Assembly: GCA_025617375.2 (NCBI GenBank)
Contig: JAMYGW020000003.1
Coordinates: forward strand, 2,852,001 to 2,916,000
Direction of reading: 5' to 3'
DNA: 64,000 nt
From: Acarospora socialis
Taxonomy: Eukaryota > Ascomycota > Lecanoromycetes > Acarosporales > Acarosporaceae
How positions within the stretch are numbered: the first letter of the stretch is position 1; the number at the start of each line of letters is the position of its first letter. The notes below the pieces were generated by a model. It worked only from the letters and a program-made list of their open reading frames with translations, did no database searches and was not told where the DNA came from. Position numbers and translations under genes: made by a program. Shown one piece after another: positions 36,162 to 46,887 of the stretch.

Positions 36162-37430
36162 ATGGCGACCTCCAAGACGCCCGCAATCCTGCTTCTCAAC
36201 ATCCCACCCGGCTCTTTCTGCGGCATCAACTTCCTCTCCTTCACCACCTCACCTCGCTTCAAAGGAATAAAAAACCTCCCACCGGGCTGGCACTTCGTCT
36301 TCACCGGCGCCACCAGCACACAGTCCGTCCGGCACGGAACCTGGTTCCAAGTTGACTCCCCATCCGACAACCCACCAAACCTCCTCATCAAAAAGTGGGA
36401 CTCCGAAAAAGAAGAACTCGTGCCAGAAACCGACCAAGCCACCCTCCTCCAGCACCGCGCCAACCTCGGCGCAATATGGAACGACGCCCTAACCCCCTAC
36501 CGCCAATTCGCCGCCTCCTCCTCCACAACCAGCGAAGCGGACCCCGTCGTCGAAGACAAGGCACATGACTGGCACGTCTTGACCGACTGCATCAAACCCC
36601 GCCTCCTCTCGCGCATCACCGGCGCCGAAGCCCTCAACCACTGGACCCTGACGTCCGCCAGCTCCGCCAGCCGCGACGTCGACCACATCCCCGGCCTCGC
36701 CGCGACCGAAGCCCGCCTCGCCGCCGAGCCCGAGCTGCGCTTCCTGCCCGTCGATCTCCGACGCACGTGGCGCGAGGGCGCCGTCGGGCGGGAGCGCACC
36801 GAGGCGGCGCAGGACCGGTCGTGGGCGCTGGGTGATCTGCTTGAGCGGTTTTGTGCGCCGGACGTGGACGGAGATGGGGATGGGGATGGGGGCGGGGGCG
36901 AGTGGGAGGTTGTGGGGGAGATGCAGTTTGCGTTCTTGATGGTGCTGACGTTGGCGAATTATTCGTGTTTGGAACAGTGGAAGAGGGTGTTGGGGCTGGT
37001 GCTGACGTGTCGGGCGGCGGTGGGGGAGAGGGAGGGGTTCTATGCGAAGGTGGTGAGGGTGTTGAGGGTGCAGTTGCAGCATTGTGGGGACGTGGATGGG
37101 GGGTTGTTTGATCTGAGTGATGAGGGTGGGGGTTTGTTGAAGAGGTTGTTGATGGGGTTTCGCAGGGCGGTGGATGATGTGCTTGAGGATGGGGAGTCGC
37201 TGGTGAGGGATGAGTTGGAGGAGCTGGAGGAGTTCTTGAGGACACAGTATGGGTGGGAGTTGAGTGACTCTTATGTGAGGAGGGGAATGTTGGAGTTGGA
37301 GGATGGAGAGCAGGTGGAGATGGAGATAACTGATCTCGAAGGGGAAGATGAGAGGGGAGAATACGCTCCGGTCATTGTGGATCTTGGTGATTCCGGCCAC
37401 AATGTTGATATGACCAGCAATGGAGGCTGA
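36162..37430 (+). CDS. aar2: U5 snRNP assembly factor AAR2
   Basis: Intronless, 422 residues, in a window where most genes have introns. The N-terminal domain shows the AAR2 pattern: AILLLNIPPGSFCGINFLSF, then SPRFKGIKNLPPGWHFVFTG and LIKKWDSEKEEL. The helical second half has GEMQFAFLMVLTLANYSCLEQWKR and a coiled acidic end. AAR2 holds Prp8 in cytoplasmic and early nuclear U5 particles until Brr2 replaces it. The coding strand is C-rich up to about 36760, then abruptly G-rich from about 36860 to 37330, encoding a Gly/Asp run near residue 240. This can escape gene finders because an antisense frame spans it. Confidence 0.88.
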   Translation: MATSKTPAILLLNIPPGSFCGINFLSFTTSPRFKGIKNLPPGWHFVFTGATSTQSVRHGTWFQVDSPSDNPPNLLIKKWDSEKEELVPETDQATLLQHRANLGAIWNDALTPYRQFAASSSTTSEADPVVEDKAHDWHVLTDCIKPRLLSRITGAEALNHWTLTSASSASRDVDHIPGLAATEARLAAEPELRFLPVDLRRTWREGAVGRERTEAAQDRSWALGDLLERFCAPDVDGDGDGDGGGGEWEVVGEMQFAFLMVLTLANYSCLEQWKRVLGLVLTCRAAVGEREGFYAKVVRVLRVQLQHCGDVDGGLFDLSDEGGGLLKRLLMGFRRAVDDVLEDGESLVRDELEELEEFLRTQYGWELSDSYVRRGMLELEDGEQVEMEITDLEGEDERGEYAPVIVDLGDSGHNVDMTSNGG

Positions 37431-37796
37431 TATAATGCTACCTCTGGATCTTTACTTGGTTGTCGGACCGTGTATGCTGTCCACACTTTGACGTTTTGGA
37501 TCCCGCCGGATGCAGGACGATTTCTTCTGAGTTGTGCATGGCTAGCAAAACACCTTCAGGAGCGGGGCTTGTTCGTGAGTATGTCGATGGCTTCTGAGAC
37601 TCTGACGGAACTATCGAAGCTGCTAAAGGGCCATCCACTTTGCCACAGTTTGGAGAAACAGGTGAAGGATTGGATGGTTTCAGCTAGTCCGGCAATGAAC
37701 CGATACAGCACAGTAGAAGACCAGGCAAAAGCCGTTCTTCGCGTTTATATTTTCTTCGCCACCGCAACAACGCCTGACCAACCTCCCCGAGCACAC
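37431..37796. other. convergent intergenic spacer
   Basis: Between AAR2 and RPS14 stop codons. It probably contains both 3' UTRs. No gene recognised. Confidence 0.45.
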
Positions 37797-38447
37797 TTAG
37801 AGACGACGACCTCTCCTACCACCCTTACGACGTGTAGAGTCGGACGGTGTTGGGGTGACATCTTCGATTCTACCAATCTTCATCCCCGAACGAGCCAAGG
37901 CGCGGAGTGCAGACTGAGCACCCGGGCCTGGCGTCTTTGTGCCGTTACCTGAAAAAGAATTCAATTAGTGGACGCTCTCTAAAATTCATCGCCGTCATTA
38001 TGCATACCACCAGTAGCCCTAATCTTAATATGGAGAGCGTTGATGCCAAGCTCTTTGCACCGGGCGGCCACATCTTGAGCAGCCAACATAGCGGCATATG
38101 GTGAAGATTCGTCACGATCGGCCTTGACTTTCATTCCACCTGTAACACGGCAGATAGTTTCGCGGCCACTGGAATCACCCAGATATCAGCCTCTGCGACG
38201 ATCTGCGCCATCCTCATGGCAACTTCAAATTGTAGTGACGAACCTGAGATCGGTGACATGGACGAATGTATCGTTGAAAGAGGCAAAGATACGGGCTACA
38301 CCGAAAACGAGTTCACCTAAGTAAATTCAATCGTCAGCTTTCAGAGTCTAGAATAGTGCGGAGTGTGATTAACCGACCTTCTCTGACCTGAGGGCCAAGG
38401 GAGATGTTCTCGGTGGCAGCGCGCTCGACCTTCTTCTTGGGAGGCAT
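37797..38447 (-). CDS. rps14: 40S ribosomal protein uS11 (RPS14)
   Basis: Exons 38378..38447, 38244..38316, 38008..38168 and 37797..37948 join in phase to 151 residues, the family length. The protein reads [20 protein letters not shown], then [59 protein letters not shown] and ends in the basic [11 protein letters not shown] tail. It sits on the 40S platform near the mRNA exit and is needed for late 20S pre-rRNA cleavage. Confidence 0.97.
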
Positions 38448-38768
38448 GTTGAGACTTCCGAAAGCTGTACTGTCGTTGCGGTTGGGGAACAGAGAGTATT
38501 GCAGCAGTATCAAATCCGAAGCGAGAGTGTGCCCTTAACCCTCGATTTAACTGCAATTAGCACTAGCGTCGGAATTCTCCTGGCGAACATAATTAAAATC
38601 CCCGTCCCTTTTCACTCCGAGTGATCACGGAGATTATGTGACTTGACCATGTCCAATTGCTGCATTTGATACGCGACCTCCGACCATGGTTCAAATACCT
38701 GCACAACCGCTTTCTGCATGAGCTTTGACTCCTCAGCATCTTGAATCGCGGAGAGAGGTTACGCAAAG
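38448..38768. promoter_or_regulatory. divergent promoter, RPS14 / TYR1
   Basis: About 320 bp between start codons. A GGTTCAAAT word near 38692 looks like a tRNA B box, but no cloverleaf can be drawn around it. No gene seen. Confidence 0.4.
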
Positions 38769-40813
38769 ATGGACCACATTTCTGTGGGGATCATCGGTAT
38801 GGGCGACATGGGAAAGATGTATGCTAGGAGGATCGGCGAAGCTGGCTGGAGGTAGGTGATCGAGGAGGACTGCACGGGAGAAGGGCCTACTAGGAACAGA
38901 GTAAGTTCTCGACAATCCTTTACCATACAGCACCTTCCATGATGACTTGAGTGCATTTGGCTCGAGTATGACCTGGACGCGGAGGTGGCTACCATTTTGG
39001 TACCATCGCTCGCTGACAGGTTGTCACTGATGTAAATTCTCAGCTACCTAATCTTTACTTGTCTGATATGTATCCTTCAACACTTCTCCAACATCAAGCG
39101 TTGTTATACAGAAGAGTCTTGGCTGACCACGTCTCTCGCTACAGTCTAGGTCTTACAAGAGGATGCCAAAGCTAATCGCTGGCTCGTCCCAGGGTGAACG
39201 CTTGTGATAGAGCAGAGTTGTACGACGGGTTGAAGGAATCATTTGCTGGTAGTGTATATAGCGCTTGTACATAGTCTTCATTGGTCAGACCGCTAAGGCC
39301 TGCGTAGAGCAATGTTCACATATATCCCAATGGTCACCTTGTCTCGAGGATCAGCGACTATATCCTCTACAGCGTAGAGGCCGAGACTGTTGACAAGGTC
39401 GTTGCGCAGTATGGACCATGTAGGCAATCGTGTACACTCGTCGGAGCTCCAAGGGTACTGACCCGGCGCAGCCACCAAACAAGGCGCAATCGTAGGTGGA
39501 CAGACATCTTGCAAAGGTCCCGAGATTGCAGCGTTCGAGCGACATCTTCCCGAAGATGTGGAAATCATATCCTGCCACTCTCTCCATGGGCCCAACGTCG
39601 ACCCGAGAGGTCAACCTCTAGTAATTATCAAGCACCGCGCGTCCCACAAAAGCTTCGACTTGGTCGAGAAGATTCTATCCTGTTTCAGTTCCAAACACGT
39701 CTACCTCACGGCCGAAGCACACGACAGGATCACCGCAGACACCCAAGCCGTCACACATGCCGCCTTCCTCAGCATGGGTACGGCATGGTGTGCCAACAAT
39801 CAATTCCCGTGGGAGATTAACCGGTATGTCGGCGGCATCGAAAACGTGAAGATCAACGTCACCCTCCGGATCTACTCGAACAAATGGCACGTCTACGCCG
39901 GTCTCGCCATCTTGAACCCTGCCGCCAGGAAGCAGATCCGGCAGTACGCCGAGTCCGTCACCGAGCTTTTCAAGTTGATGCTCAGTGGGCATCGCGAAGC
40001 ATTGAAGGAAAGGATCAAAACAGCGGGAGCGGCGGTGTTCAAAGGCGAAAGTCGGGACCACGAACTGCTGCTGAGAGACGAGGTGCTGGATCAATTTTCT
40101 TTAGGGAAAGTGCCGCAAGAACGAACACCGAACAATCATCTGAGTTTGCTGGCTATGGTCGACTGTTGGTGGAAGTTGGGCATTGTCCCTTACGATCACA
40201 TGATTTGTTCCACTCCAGTAAGTTTTTTGTCACCCTTGACAGACGTTCATCCCCTGCCCACCGCCCTTCTTTCCTACTGACTGGCCCAGCTCTTCCGTCT
40301 CTGGCTCGGGGTAACAGAGTACCTCTTCCGGAATCCCACCCTCCTCGACGAGATCATCAACACCGCCATCGAAGACAACACATTCCGCTCCGACGATCTG
40401 GAATTCACTTTCGCTGCACGGGTAGGTCTCCTCTTGTAACAGCATCGAATAGCCATTGCTACTGTTTAATCCGTCTCTGTAAATATGTACATCTGCATCC
40501 CCCGTCCCATACGACCACATCAATCCTCTTTGCTTCCGGACACCTGCCCCTCAACATTCTCTTAACGCTCGCCGGTCACGTTCAGTCGCTTCGCTCGCTC
40601 CCATTGCCAACACCCATTTTCTTCTCCTCCAAATTGAAGGAGACTGACACATGGTGGCAATAGGGCTGGTCCGACTGCGTGTCCTTCGGCGACTTCGACT
40701 CTTACCGCGACCGCTTCGAACAGATCCAGACTTACTTCGCACCTAGATTTCCGGAGGCGACGAGGGTGGGGAATGAGATGATCCGAACGATCTTAGAGAA
40801 GACGCGCGACTGA
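38769..40813 (+). CDS. tyr1: prephenate dehydrogenase (NADP+)
   Basis: Exons 38769..38851, 39193..39253, 39308..39419, 39472..40217, 40290..40421 and 40664..40813 join in phase to 427 residues. The enzyme oxidatively decarboxylates prephenate to 4-hydroxyphenylpyruvate in tyrosine synthesis. The dinucleotide-binding start is VGIIGMGDMGKMYARRI, then SDYILYSVEAE, AIVGGQTSCK, ISCHSLHGPNVDPRGQPLV, LTAEAHDRITADTQAVTHAA and CANNQFPWE, all diagnostic for the fungal TYR1 branch. Introns 1 (341 nt) and 5 (242 nt) are long for this window; no extra exon is needed inside either. Confidence 0.94.
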
Positions 40814-41070
40814 CATGGTGGCATAAGTCCCGGTAGTGACCTGATTAGTCGTCATGTGTTTCCTGCGGGGATTTCTGTCCTCCGGCTTCGTACACCAAGG
40901 AAACTTTCATGAGTCTGGAGAAGGGTACAGTCAGAGGAGAGGGAGACCGCGAAACAAACATGGCAATTGCATTTAGTAAAGACTATATGGAGATGAGTAG
41001 CAAATAGAGGAGCATAAATCTCTCGACGGAGAAGCCGTCGAGATGGTAATCCTCGAACATCTACGGCCCC

Positions 41071-41571
41071 TCACACCTCCGAAAGCGGGAAGACATCCAA
41101 ACGAGCAATAGCGTCACGTAGATCTTGCCCTTTCGGCAGTGTCATGACGCCCGAAAGAGCCGTAACCTTGAACATTGGGTTCAGCTCTAACTGAGTAGAG
41201 AGTGCTTGCAGACACACTGTTCGTACATTGGCTAAGAACAGCTGCATGCAGCGGCGTTTGCTGGTCGACGGGCATCTCAGCTTACAGACAACTCCTGGTC
41301 TGCCCTCTCATACGTTACGTGTCCTGTCAAACGTCTCCAGTACCGGCAATCAAGGTAGCGTATGCGAGTTATACACAGCCCCCTCTGGGTCGATCTCGGA
41401 GGCCGACCGACATCACCTCAGCACCGGCATTCAGAATTCGTATATTCGCTTGAGCGGGGTCATGTCCTCCACTAGGGGTGTATAAATCACGATCAAGGCA
41501 TGGATGAGCGTGGGCATGGCGTGGCAGCGTTGAGAACACGAATGCGTATACGTAGAAAAATTGGATACCTT
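41071..41571 (-). CDS. ankyrin-repeat coding pieces, small gene or remnant
   Basis: The minus strand has ankyrin-like segments in different frames. One, open from the left of about 41560, reads LYTPSGGHDPAQANIRILNA and ends at a GTGATG donor near 41415. Another, around 41200-41270, reads TPLHAAVLSQ and soon after AEPNVQG. A last frame, KGQDLRDAIARLDVFPLSEV, ends at a stop at 41071. TPLHAAV and GAE/AEPN are ankyrin landmarks. A chain of introns could connect them, but I could not close a full phase-consistent model or find a start. It is either a short multi-exon ankyrin gene extending upstream or a decaying one. Confidence 0.35.
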
Positions 41572-42245
41572 AGGTCTCAGTGAATGGACGCGTCAGTCCT
41601 CTTGCGACACACCGACGGCAGAGGCTGATGATAGCGTGAGAGGGAAGCCATCTCAACCTCTCAACCTCTTCTGGTTAGATGGACGTTCTACCATTGGTTT
41701 TGTTTCATTTCATTTTGTTCGAGTCGAGCGGGTTAAACCAGATCGGCTAGCAAGGATGATAAGATGCGGAATCTAGACCTGGTATATGATGACGATACCT
41801 TATTGTCTGAGATGCTGATGTTGGAACTAGCTCCCACGAGTCATCGTCCATTTTCACCTTCAACCGAATCCCCAAGCCTGCGCTCTCTTTGGTGGTTTGA
41901 GTTCAAGTCCAAAAAGCTTAGATTGAACTACACCACTTAAGGGTTGCTGCGAGGTTCCCTCTGTGACGGGTAAACACAGTTCAATTTGCAACATAAAGCC
42001 TCCACATTCCATGTATTACATATAATCTTCCTGCATCAACAGTGCTGCACTCCGCACCCTCCATGCTGTCTTACTTCGTTTGTCTCTTTAAGTGATGACT
42101 CCCGATCGTTGACCGAGGACCGTATTTTGTGCGTGCGACTGCAATTAAACCGTCTCCCATCCCAATAATCCCATTCAATCTGTTACTTCTACATAACTTG
42201 GATCGTACAACATTAGCCACTGGTTCAGCACTTCAGCACTTCAAT
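41572..42245. other. intergenic, nothing recognised
   Basis: No domain or exon chain. The right part is the presumed promoter of the DOMON gene and contains the direct repeat cagcacttcagcacttca just before its start. Confidence 0.45.
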
Positions 42246-43714
42246 ATGAAAATTTCATTATTGCCAGTTGCTCTGGGTCTTGGTACATCTAATTGCTTGC
42301 TATAGTCCTTATTGACCATGCTGATAATCACCTAGCATCCCTCGCAAGAGCCCAGACGGCCAAGTTCTGCCCATCAGAGGGCGGCTCGGTCTGTTATAGT
42401 GTCAACGTCCCTTCCAATACCGCCTCATCTGGTACTGGCGACATCTTCTTTCAGATTCAAGGCCCGTCATTACATCAATGGATTGGATTGGGTCAAGGCG
42501 GCCAGATGGCCGGATCCAACATCTTCATCATCTATGCCGACAGCACTGGCAAGAATGTCACACTCTCACCTCGATTGGGCAAGGGGAACTTCCAACCGCA
42601 AATGGACACCGATGCAAAGGTGACGCTGCTGGACGGTAGTGGGATCGCCAATGGTGTGATGACTGCCAACGTCCGCTGTATGTCCTTCCACTTCGCTTGC
42701 GCTTCAGGCAATATATCTGATCCAATCATCAGGCTCAAATTGTAACTCATGGAACGGCGGTACCATGGATCTGAAGTCCTCCTCAACCAGTTGGATCTGG
42801 TCCGTGAGAGATGGGTCTGCCTTGAACACCAATGATCAAGCTGCCAACCTCCAGATCCACTCCATGCAAGGCGCCTTCAAGTTCGACCTCACCAAAGCGG
42901 CAGGTGGGAACTCCGTCAACCCTTTCCAAGACGCAACCGCCACATCGACCGCGGCCGGAGGTACGGCGCCCACGTCCGCCGTCTCTGGCGCCAACAGTGG
43001 ACCTGACGCCAACAGCTCTTCCGAATCAGGTTCATCGGAAGGTGGCGAAGAAGGTGGGAACAAAGCGACGATTCATCGGATGGTCATAGCGCACGGGATC
43101 CTCATGCCCCTCGCCTTTGTAATCTTCTTCCCACTCGGTGCACTCACCATCCGTCTGCTCTCCATGCCCGGTACCGTCTGGGTACACGCCGGCGCCCAAG
43201 TCTTTGCATACTCGATGGCCATCGCAGGACTAGGGCTGGGAATCTATATCGCTACCCACACCGAGCAGGTTAGTCTACCACTCCTTCCAATTTCTATATG
43301 TCGCTCGCTTTCAAACTAACAGGATACCCACAGCTCAACGCGGCCCATCCCATAATCGGCATCATCGTCGTCTCCCTCCTCGCCCTCCAACCCATCCTCG
43401 GTCTGATCCACCACTTTCTCTTTGTCCGCACCTCACGCCGCACCTTCTGGGCCACCGCGCACGTCTGGCTCGGCCGCGCTCTCATCACCCTCGGCATCAT
43501 CAACGGCGGCTTGGGGTTGCAACTCTCGGATAACACGCGCGCCGGCGAGATCGTCTACGGGATCGTGGCGGCCTTGGTGGCGCTCACGTACGTCACCGTG
43601 GTGGTGCTTGCGGGCAGGAGGAAGAACAGCATGGGTGTTGGGACGGGGGTGGGGAGGAGTGAAAAGGGGAGGGCCAGGGGGGACTACAGCCCTGAGGGGA
43701 GTGGGTCGGCATGA
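42246..43714 (+). CDS. secreted-type DOMON plus cytochrome b561 membrane protein
   Basis: Exons 42246..42282, 42336..42677, 42733..43268 and 43334..43714 join in phase to 431 residues. A signal peptide (MKISLLPVALGL...ARAQT) leads into a CDH-cytochrome-like DOMON domain to about residue 190: FCPSEGGSVCYSVNVP, IFFQIQGP, WIGLGQGGQMAGSNIFIIYA. A Ser/Gly/Ala-rich linker follows, then about five membrane helices of the b561 type, beginning HRMVIAHGILMPLAFVIFFP and including HPIIGIIVVSLLALQPILG, HHFLF and TAHVWLGRALITLGI with spaced His suited to haem b. Fungal DOMON-b561 proteins are thought to move electrons across the plasma membrane, for example to ferric iron or extracellular oxidases. Substrate and direction are inferred. 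Confidence 0.88.
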
Positions 43715-44986
43715 ACGAGAGTGGGAGAAGGAGAGTTGTATGAGTCTGCAGTGTTGTCTTAGAGTGTAATACTTTCCTATACCGTTTCTGGTGTTTTTGT
43801 CAATTCGGATGATCGCTGGTTGGTATAGAATAAGGACACGGGACACAAGAAAGATCGGCGTCAGATTTAGGCTGTTGGCTCTCGGCGCGCTTTACGTTAT
43901 CGACGACTCGGTTTGGGTGAGAGAGAGTCTGTACTCTACAATTTTGAATACATTATTCATATCCTCTTCTGTGGTGCAACTCAACAGACCATTGAGCGAG
44001 TGACTTGGCCAGTCGAGATGGCTGTTAGAGCGTACAGCTCGATCGAGGCTTGAAGAGACAAGAAGTGATTGAATGAATGAAGAAGAATACGCTCAGCAGA
44101 CAGAAGCATTCACAAAGACTTCTCATTTAATCCATGAGGATATGGACCACCAACAGCACTGCCAAGTCCAATAACTAAGTTCTCAGCCCGCAACCCACAA
44201 AGGCCTACAATTCAATAAGGAAGATCATTGTACCCCTTTTTAAAGACGCTGTCAACCTCACCCAAGATCTTTTTGATACCGTGCCGGTAGCATACACTGT
44301 TACGGTTTGACTTGATGGTGAGATATGATAATGCGCAGGTACATATTCAGAGAAGCTTCATCCACTTTTGGGAGCAGTCATCAAGCCTTGACGACTTCGG
44401 AATTTAAAGTCTCATTAACAACTATGGTTGTTCATCTTTTGAGACGTGCGGTATGGGACTTGAAGATATTGAGAAGCTTGAGTTATTCGGTTCGACGGAT
44501 TGAGGGCTTGCTCAAAGACAGGTCTGCAGAAGGACGCTGAAGATGTCCTTCACACTACTCTGGGAATATTATACTAAGTATCGGTGATTGTTTCTAAACA
44601 ACATATTGAATTAGTGACAGGTGGTTGTGAATATTCTCAGGGTTGCTGTGAGGTGAGTTTGGCCTGTGCCAGCGCAAGGAGCACAGCCAAGAGTTATTTG
44701 ACGGGAGCAAGCAACAACCTCTAGAGCAAAACTGTGAACTGCTGGAAGAGCTGATTGCACTGTAATCAAGTCTGAAGTAACGTAAAGTTATCAACAAGTT
44801 CTTTTGAATTATCTAAAGAGAAAGAAACCTTCAAGTGCATACATTCGTCCACAGTTGTATGCTTGAGATCACCTCCTTCGCTTATCAACCTCAAGCCCTA
44901 TCCCTCCAAAACAACAACCTCCAAACACTTCGCGTTCCACAACCACACAACTTCACCCCCGCGCACAGCAATTCACTCGACAAGCC
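43715..44986. other. intergenic, nothing recognised
   Basis: About 1.27 kb with no conserved frame. The segment just before 44987 is pyrimidine- and CA-rich and looks like the 5' leader of the next gene. Confidence 0.45.
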
Positions 44987-46495
44987 ATGGCCGCCGCCGA
45001 GCACCCCACCAGCGCAGCGCAGCCGCCCGAAGTGCAGCCGCAGTCACAGCCGCAGCCTGAACCTTCAGATACAACACCCAAACCGCGACGCAAGACCTCA
45101 TTTTCGGACGCGCTCAATAAGTTCACCTCCAACACCTTCAACCGGCGGCGCACGACCACCAACCTCCCGCACTCCACCTCTCTGGCGTCGGTGCACACGC
45201 AATCGCGACTGCCCACACCCTCTGGAATTCCCAGAAGCACGTCGTTCGTCAGCACATTGAACACTTTCAAGTCAGCCACGACGGTGCCAGCAACTTCGAC
45301 GGGTAGCCAGATCAAACCGCGAGAAAAGAGCTCAACCAGCATTGACGGCAACGGTAACAACAACGGCAAAGAAAATAAAGCAAGCTTTCCAAAATCCACA
45401 TCCACATCCCGCATCCCCATCGCTCCTGCCTCGACGCAGAAAAAAGTCGGGCCCACCCTCGCTCCTTCCCACCGTCGGATTTCAACACCTTACCGCCACC
45501 TCACATCCCCGGTTACGCCGACAAGCACCACAGCACAAAAGCCGAAGACTGACAGCGGCAACACGAATAGCAGTAACGGCAAGAGCAAGAGCAGACGACA
45601 ATCTAGCGTACAGATCACCCAGCACAAACTCATGCAACCTCTCCCACCACCGCTACCGAAAGCCAACAGCACCATGAGCTCCTTGATGACAGGAAGCTCG
45701 GCGAATGTCGTCGGCAGCGCACGGGCAAGCATGAGCAGCAAGAGAGATAGCGGCGTACTGGTCGGCGGAAGCGGCGGCGGCAACGTCATTGCCAATGCCA
45801 ACGTCAACACCAACATCAACGACGTCAGCAGCCGTACAACCAAGCAGGTTGAAACCGAGACTGAGACCCCAGGCGCCTTGGCCATGGAGGCAACCGCAAA
45901 GGCCAAGAGCCCATCCCAAACGCAGACTACAACACAGTCACCGCCCGTCGACGTCAACAAGCCCCTGCCCGATTTCCATACCAACCCTCTATACGTACGT
46001 CAACACCCCTTCCAAACCCCTTTTCCCCTGCCCTGTCCCCTTCCATCTCGCCCCCTTGATCTTCACTCCAACCTACAACTAACCCCCTTGCCAACACAGA
46101 TCAAAGAACCCCAACCCTCCGCCTACTGGTGCGGCCGTCTCAGCGCCCTCAACGACCGCTTCCGCATGGAAGACATCACCAACACCTCTTCCTCTTCCTC
46201 TTCCTCTTCCCCGTCCTCGTCCTCTAACACGCCGCTCACGGCCGCCCAACGCAAACTCACCGACGACGAACGCCGCACCCGTCGCATCTTCGTCCATTTG
46301 CAGGGGTTGTGCGTCACCGAGGAGGCGAGGAGGAGTCTGGATGAGTTTCAGATGGCGTATGAGGCGAAGGTGGGTGGTGGGGTGCGAGCGGAGAAGAGGA
46401 ACGGAGTACACGCGGTCGCGAAAGGTGTCGGAGCGGGAGCGGGGGAGGCGAAGGGCGCCGGGGGGTTTTTGGATAAGTTGCGGGGGAAGAAGTAG
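44987..46495 (+). CDS. Ser/Thr-rich disordered protein, unknown function
   Basis: Exons 44987..45994 and 46100..46495 give 467 residues. The 105-nt intron (TAC|GTACGT...ACACAG|ATC) is a multiple of three and has no stop, so retention would give a 502-residue form. The first 340 residues are low-complexity Ser/Thr/Gln/Asn/Pro with short basic patches (TSTSRIPIAPAS, SHRRISTPYRHL). The C-terminal part is more ordered: PSAYWCGRLSALNDRFRMED, then ERRTRRIFVHLQGLCVTEEA and RRSLDEFQMAYEAK. An 18-base Ser hexamer-coding repeat (tcttcc) sits at about 46183-46212. I recognise the C-terminal block as a fungal-type conserved segment but cannot name the family. The 3' end is strongly G-rich. Confidence 0.7.
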   Translation: MAAAEHPTSAAQPPEVQPQSQPQPEPSDTTPKPRRKTSFSDALNKFTSNTFNRRRTTTNLPHSTSLASVHTQSRLPTPSGIPRSTSFVSTLNTFKSATTVPATSTGSQIKPREKSSTSIDGNGNNNGKENKASFPKSTSTSRIPIAPASTQKKVGPTLAPSHRRISTPYRHLTSPVTPTSTTAQKPKTDSGNTNSSNGKSKSRRQSSVQITQHKLMQPLPPPLPKANSTMSSLMTGSSANVVGSARASMSSKRDSGVLVGGSGGGNVIANANVNTNINDVSSRTTKQVETETETPGALAMEATAKAKSPSQTQTTTQSPPVDVNKPLPDFHTNPLYVRQHPFQTPFPLPCPLPSRPLDLHSNLQLTPLPTQIKEPQPSAYWCGRLSALNDRFRMEDITNTSSSSSSSSPSSSSNTPLTAAQRKLTDDERRTRRIFVHLQGLCVTEEARRSLDEFQMAYEAKVGGGVRAEKRNGVHAVAKGVGAGAGEAKGAGGFLDKLRGKK

Positions 46496-46887
46496 GTTGG
46501 ACTGTGAATGAGGTCGATGATCGGTACGGTTGAATGGTGGCGGTTGATGATACGTTGGCGGTGATAACGACTTATGGCGATGGTGTATTTGTATAACTGG
46601 CGAGGGACGGAGGCGAAGACGGAGCGTGGCGTGTCTGGAGCACTGTAAGTGACAATGGGAGGGTCCCTCGAAAAAGGGGTCGGTTACGGTAGGCACTGAG
46701 TGAAGGCCACGGTCACCTCGTCGAATAAGATATCATGAATCGACGATATACAGTCCACTTGAGATTGAACATGCATGAAAAACCTGATGTCTCACGACTC
46801 ACGCATGCACCCCACACCAAGACCCCCAACTCCACCCAATGCAATCTTCCACCCCCCCTAACCCCCACCTATACGCCCATTCCACCA
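46496..46887. other. convergent intergenic spacer
   Basis: Between the orphan gene and TFB2 stops. C-rich near 46850-46900 on the plus strand, which mirrors the G-rich TFB2 3' end. Confidence 0.45.

Noticed and set aside
36489-37400. 303-codon minus-strand frame opposite AAR2
   Set aside because: Its His/Pro/Leu-rich composition is the mirror of the G-rich AAR2 strand. AAR2 has clear family motifs; the antisense frame has none.
38660-38720. tRNA suggested by GGTTCAAAT
   Set aside because: No matching A box or stems at the right distance; it lies in the RPS14/TYR1 promoter region.
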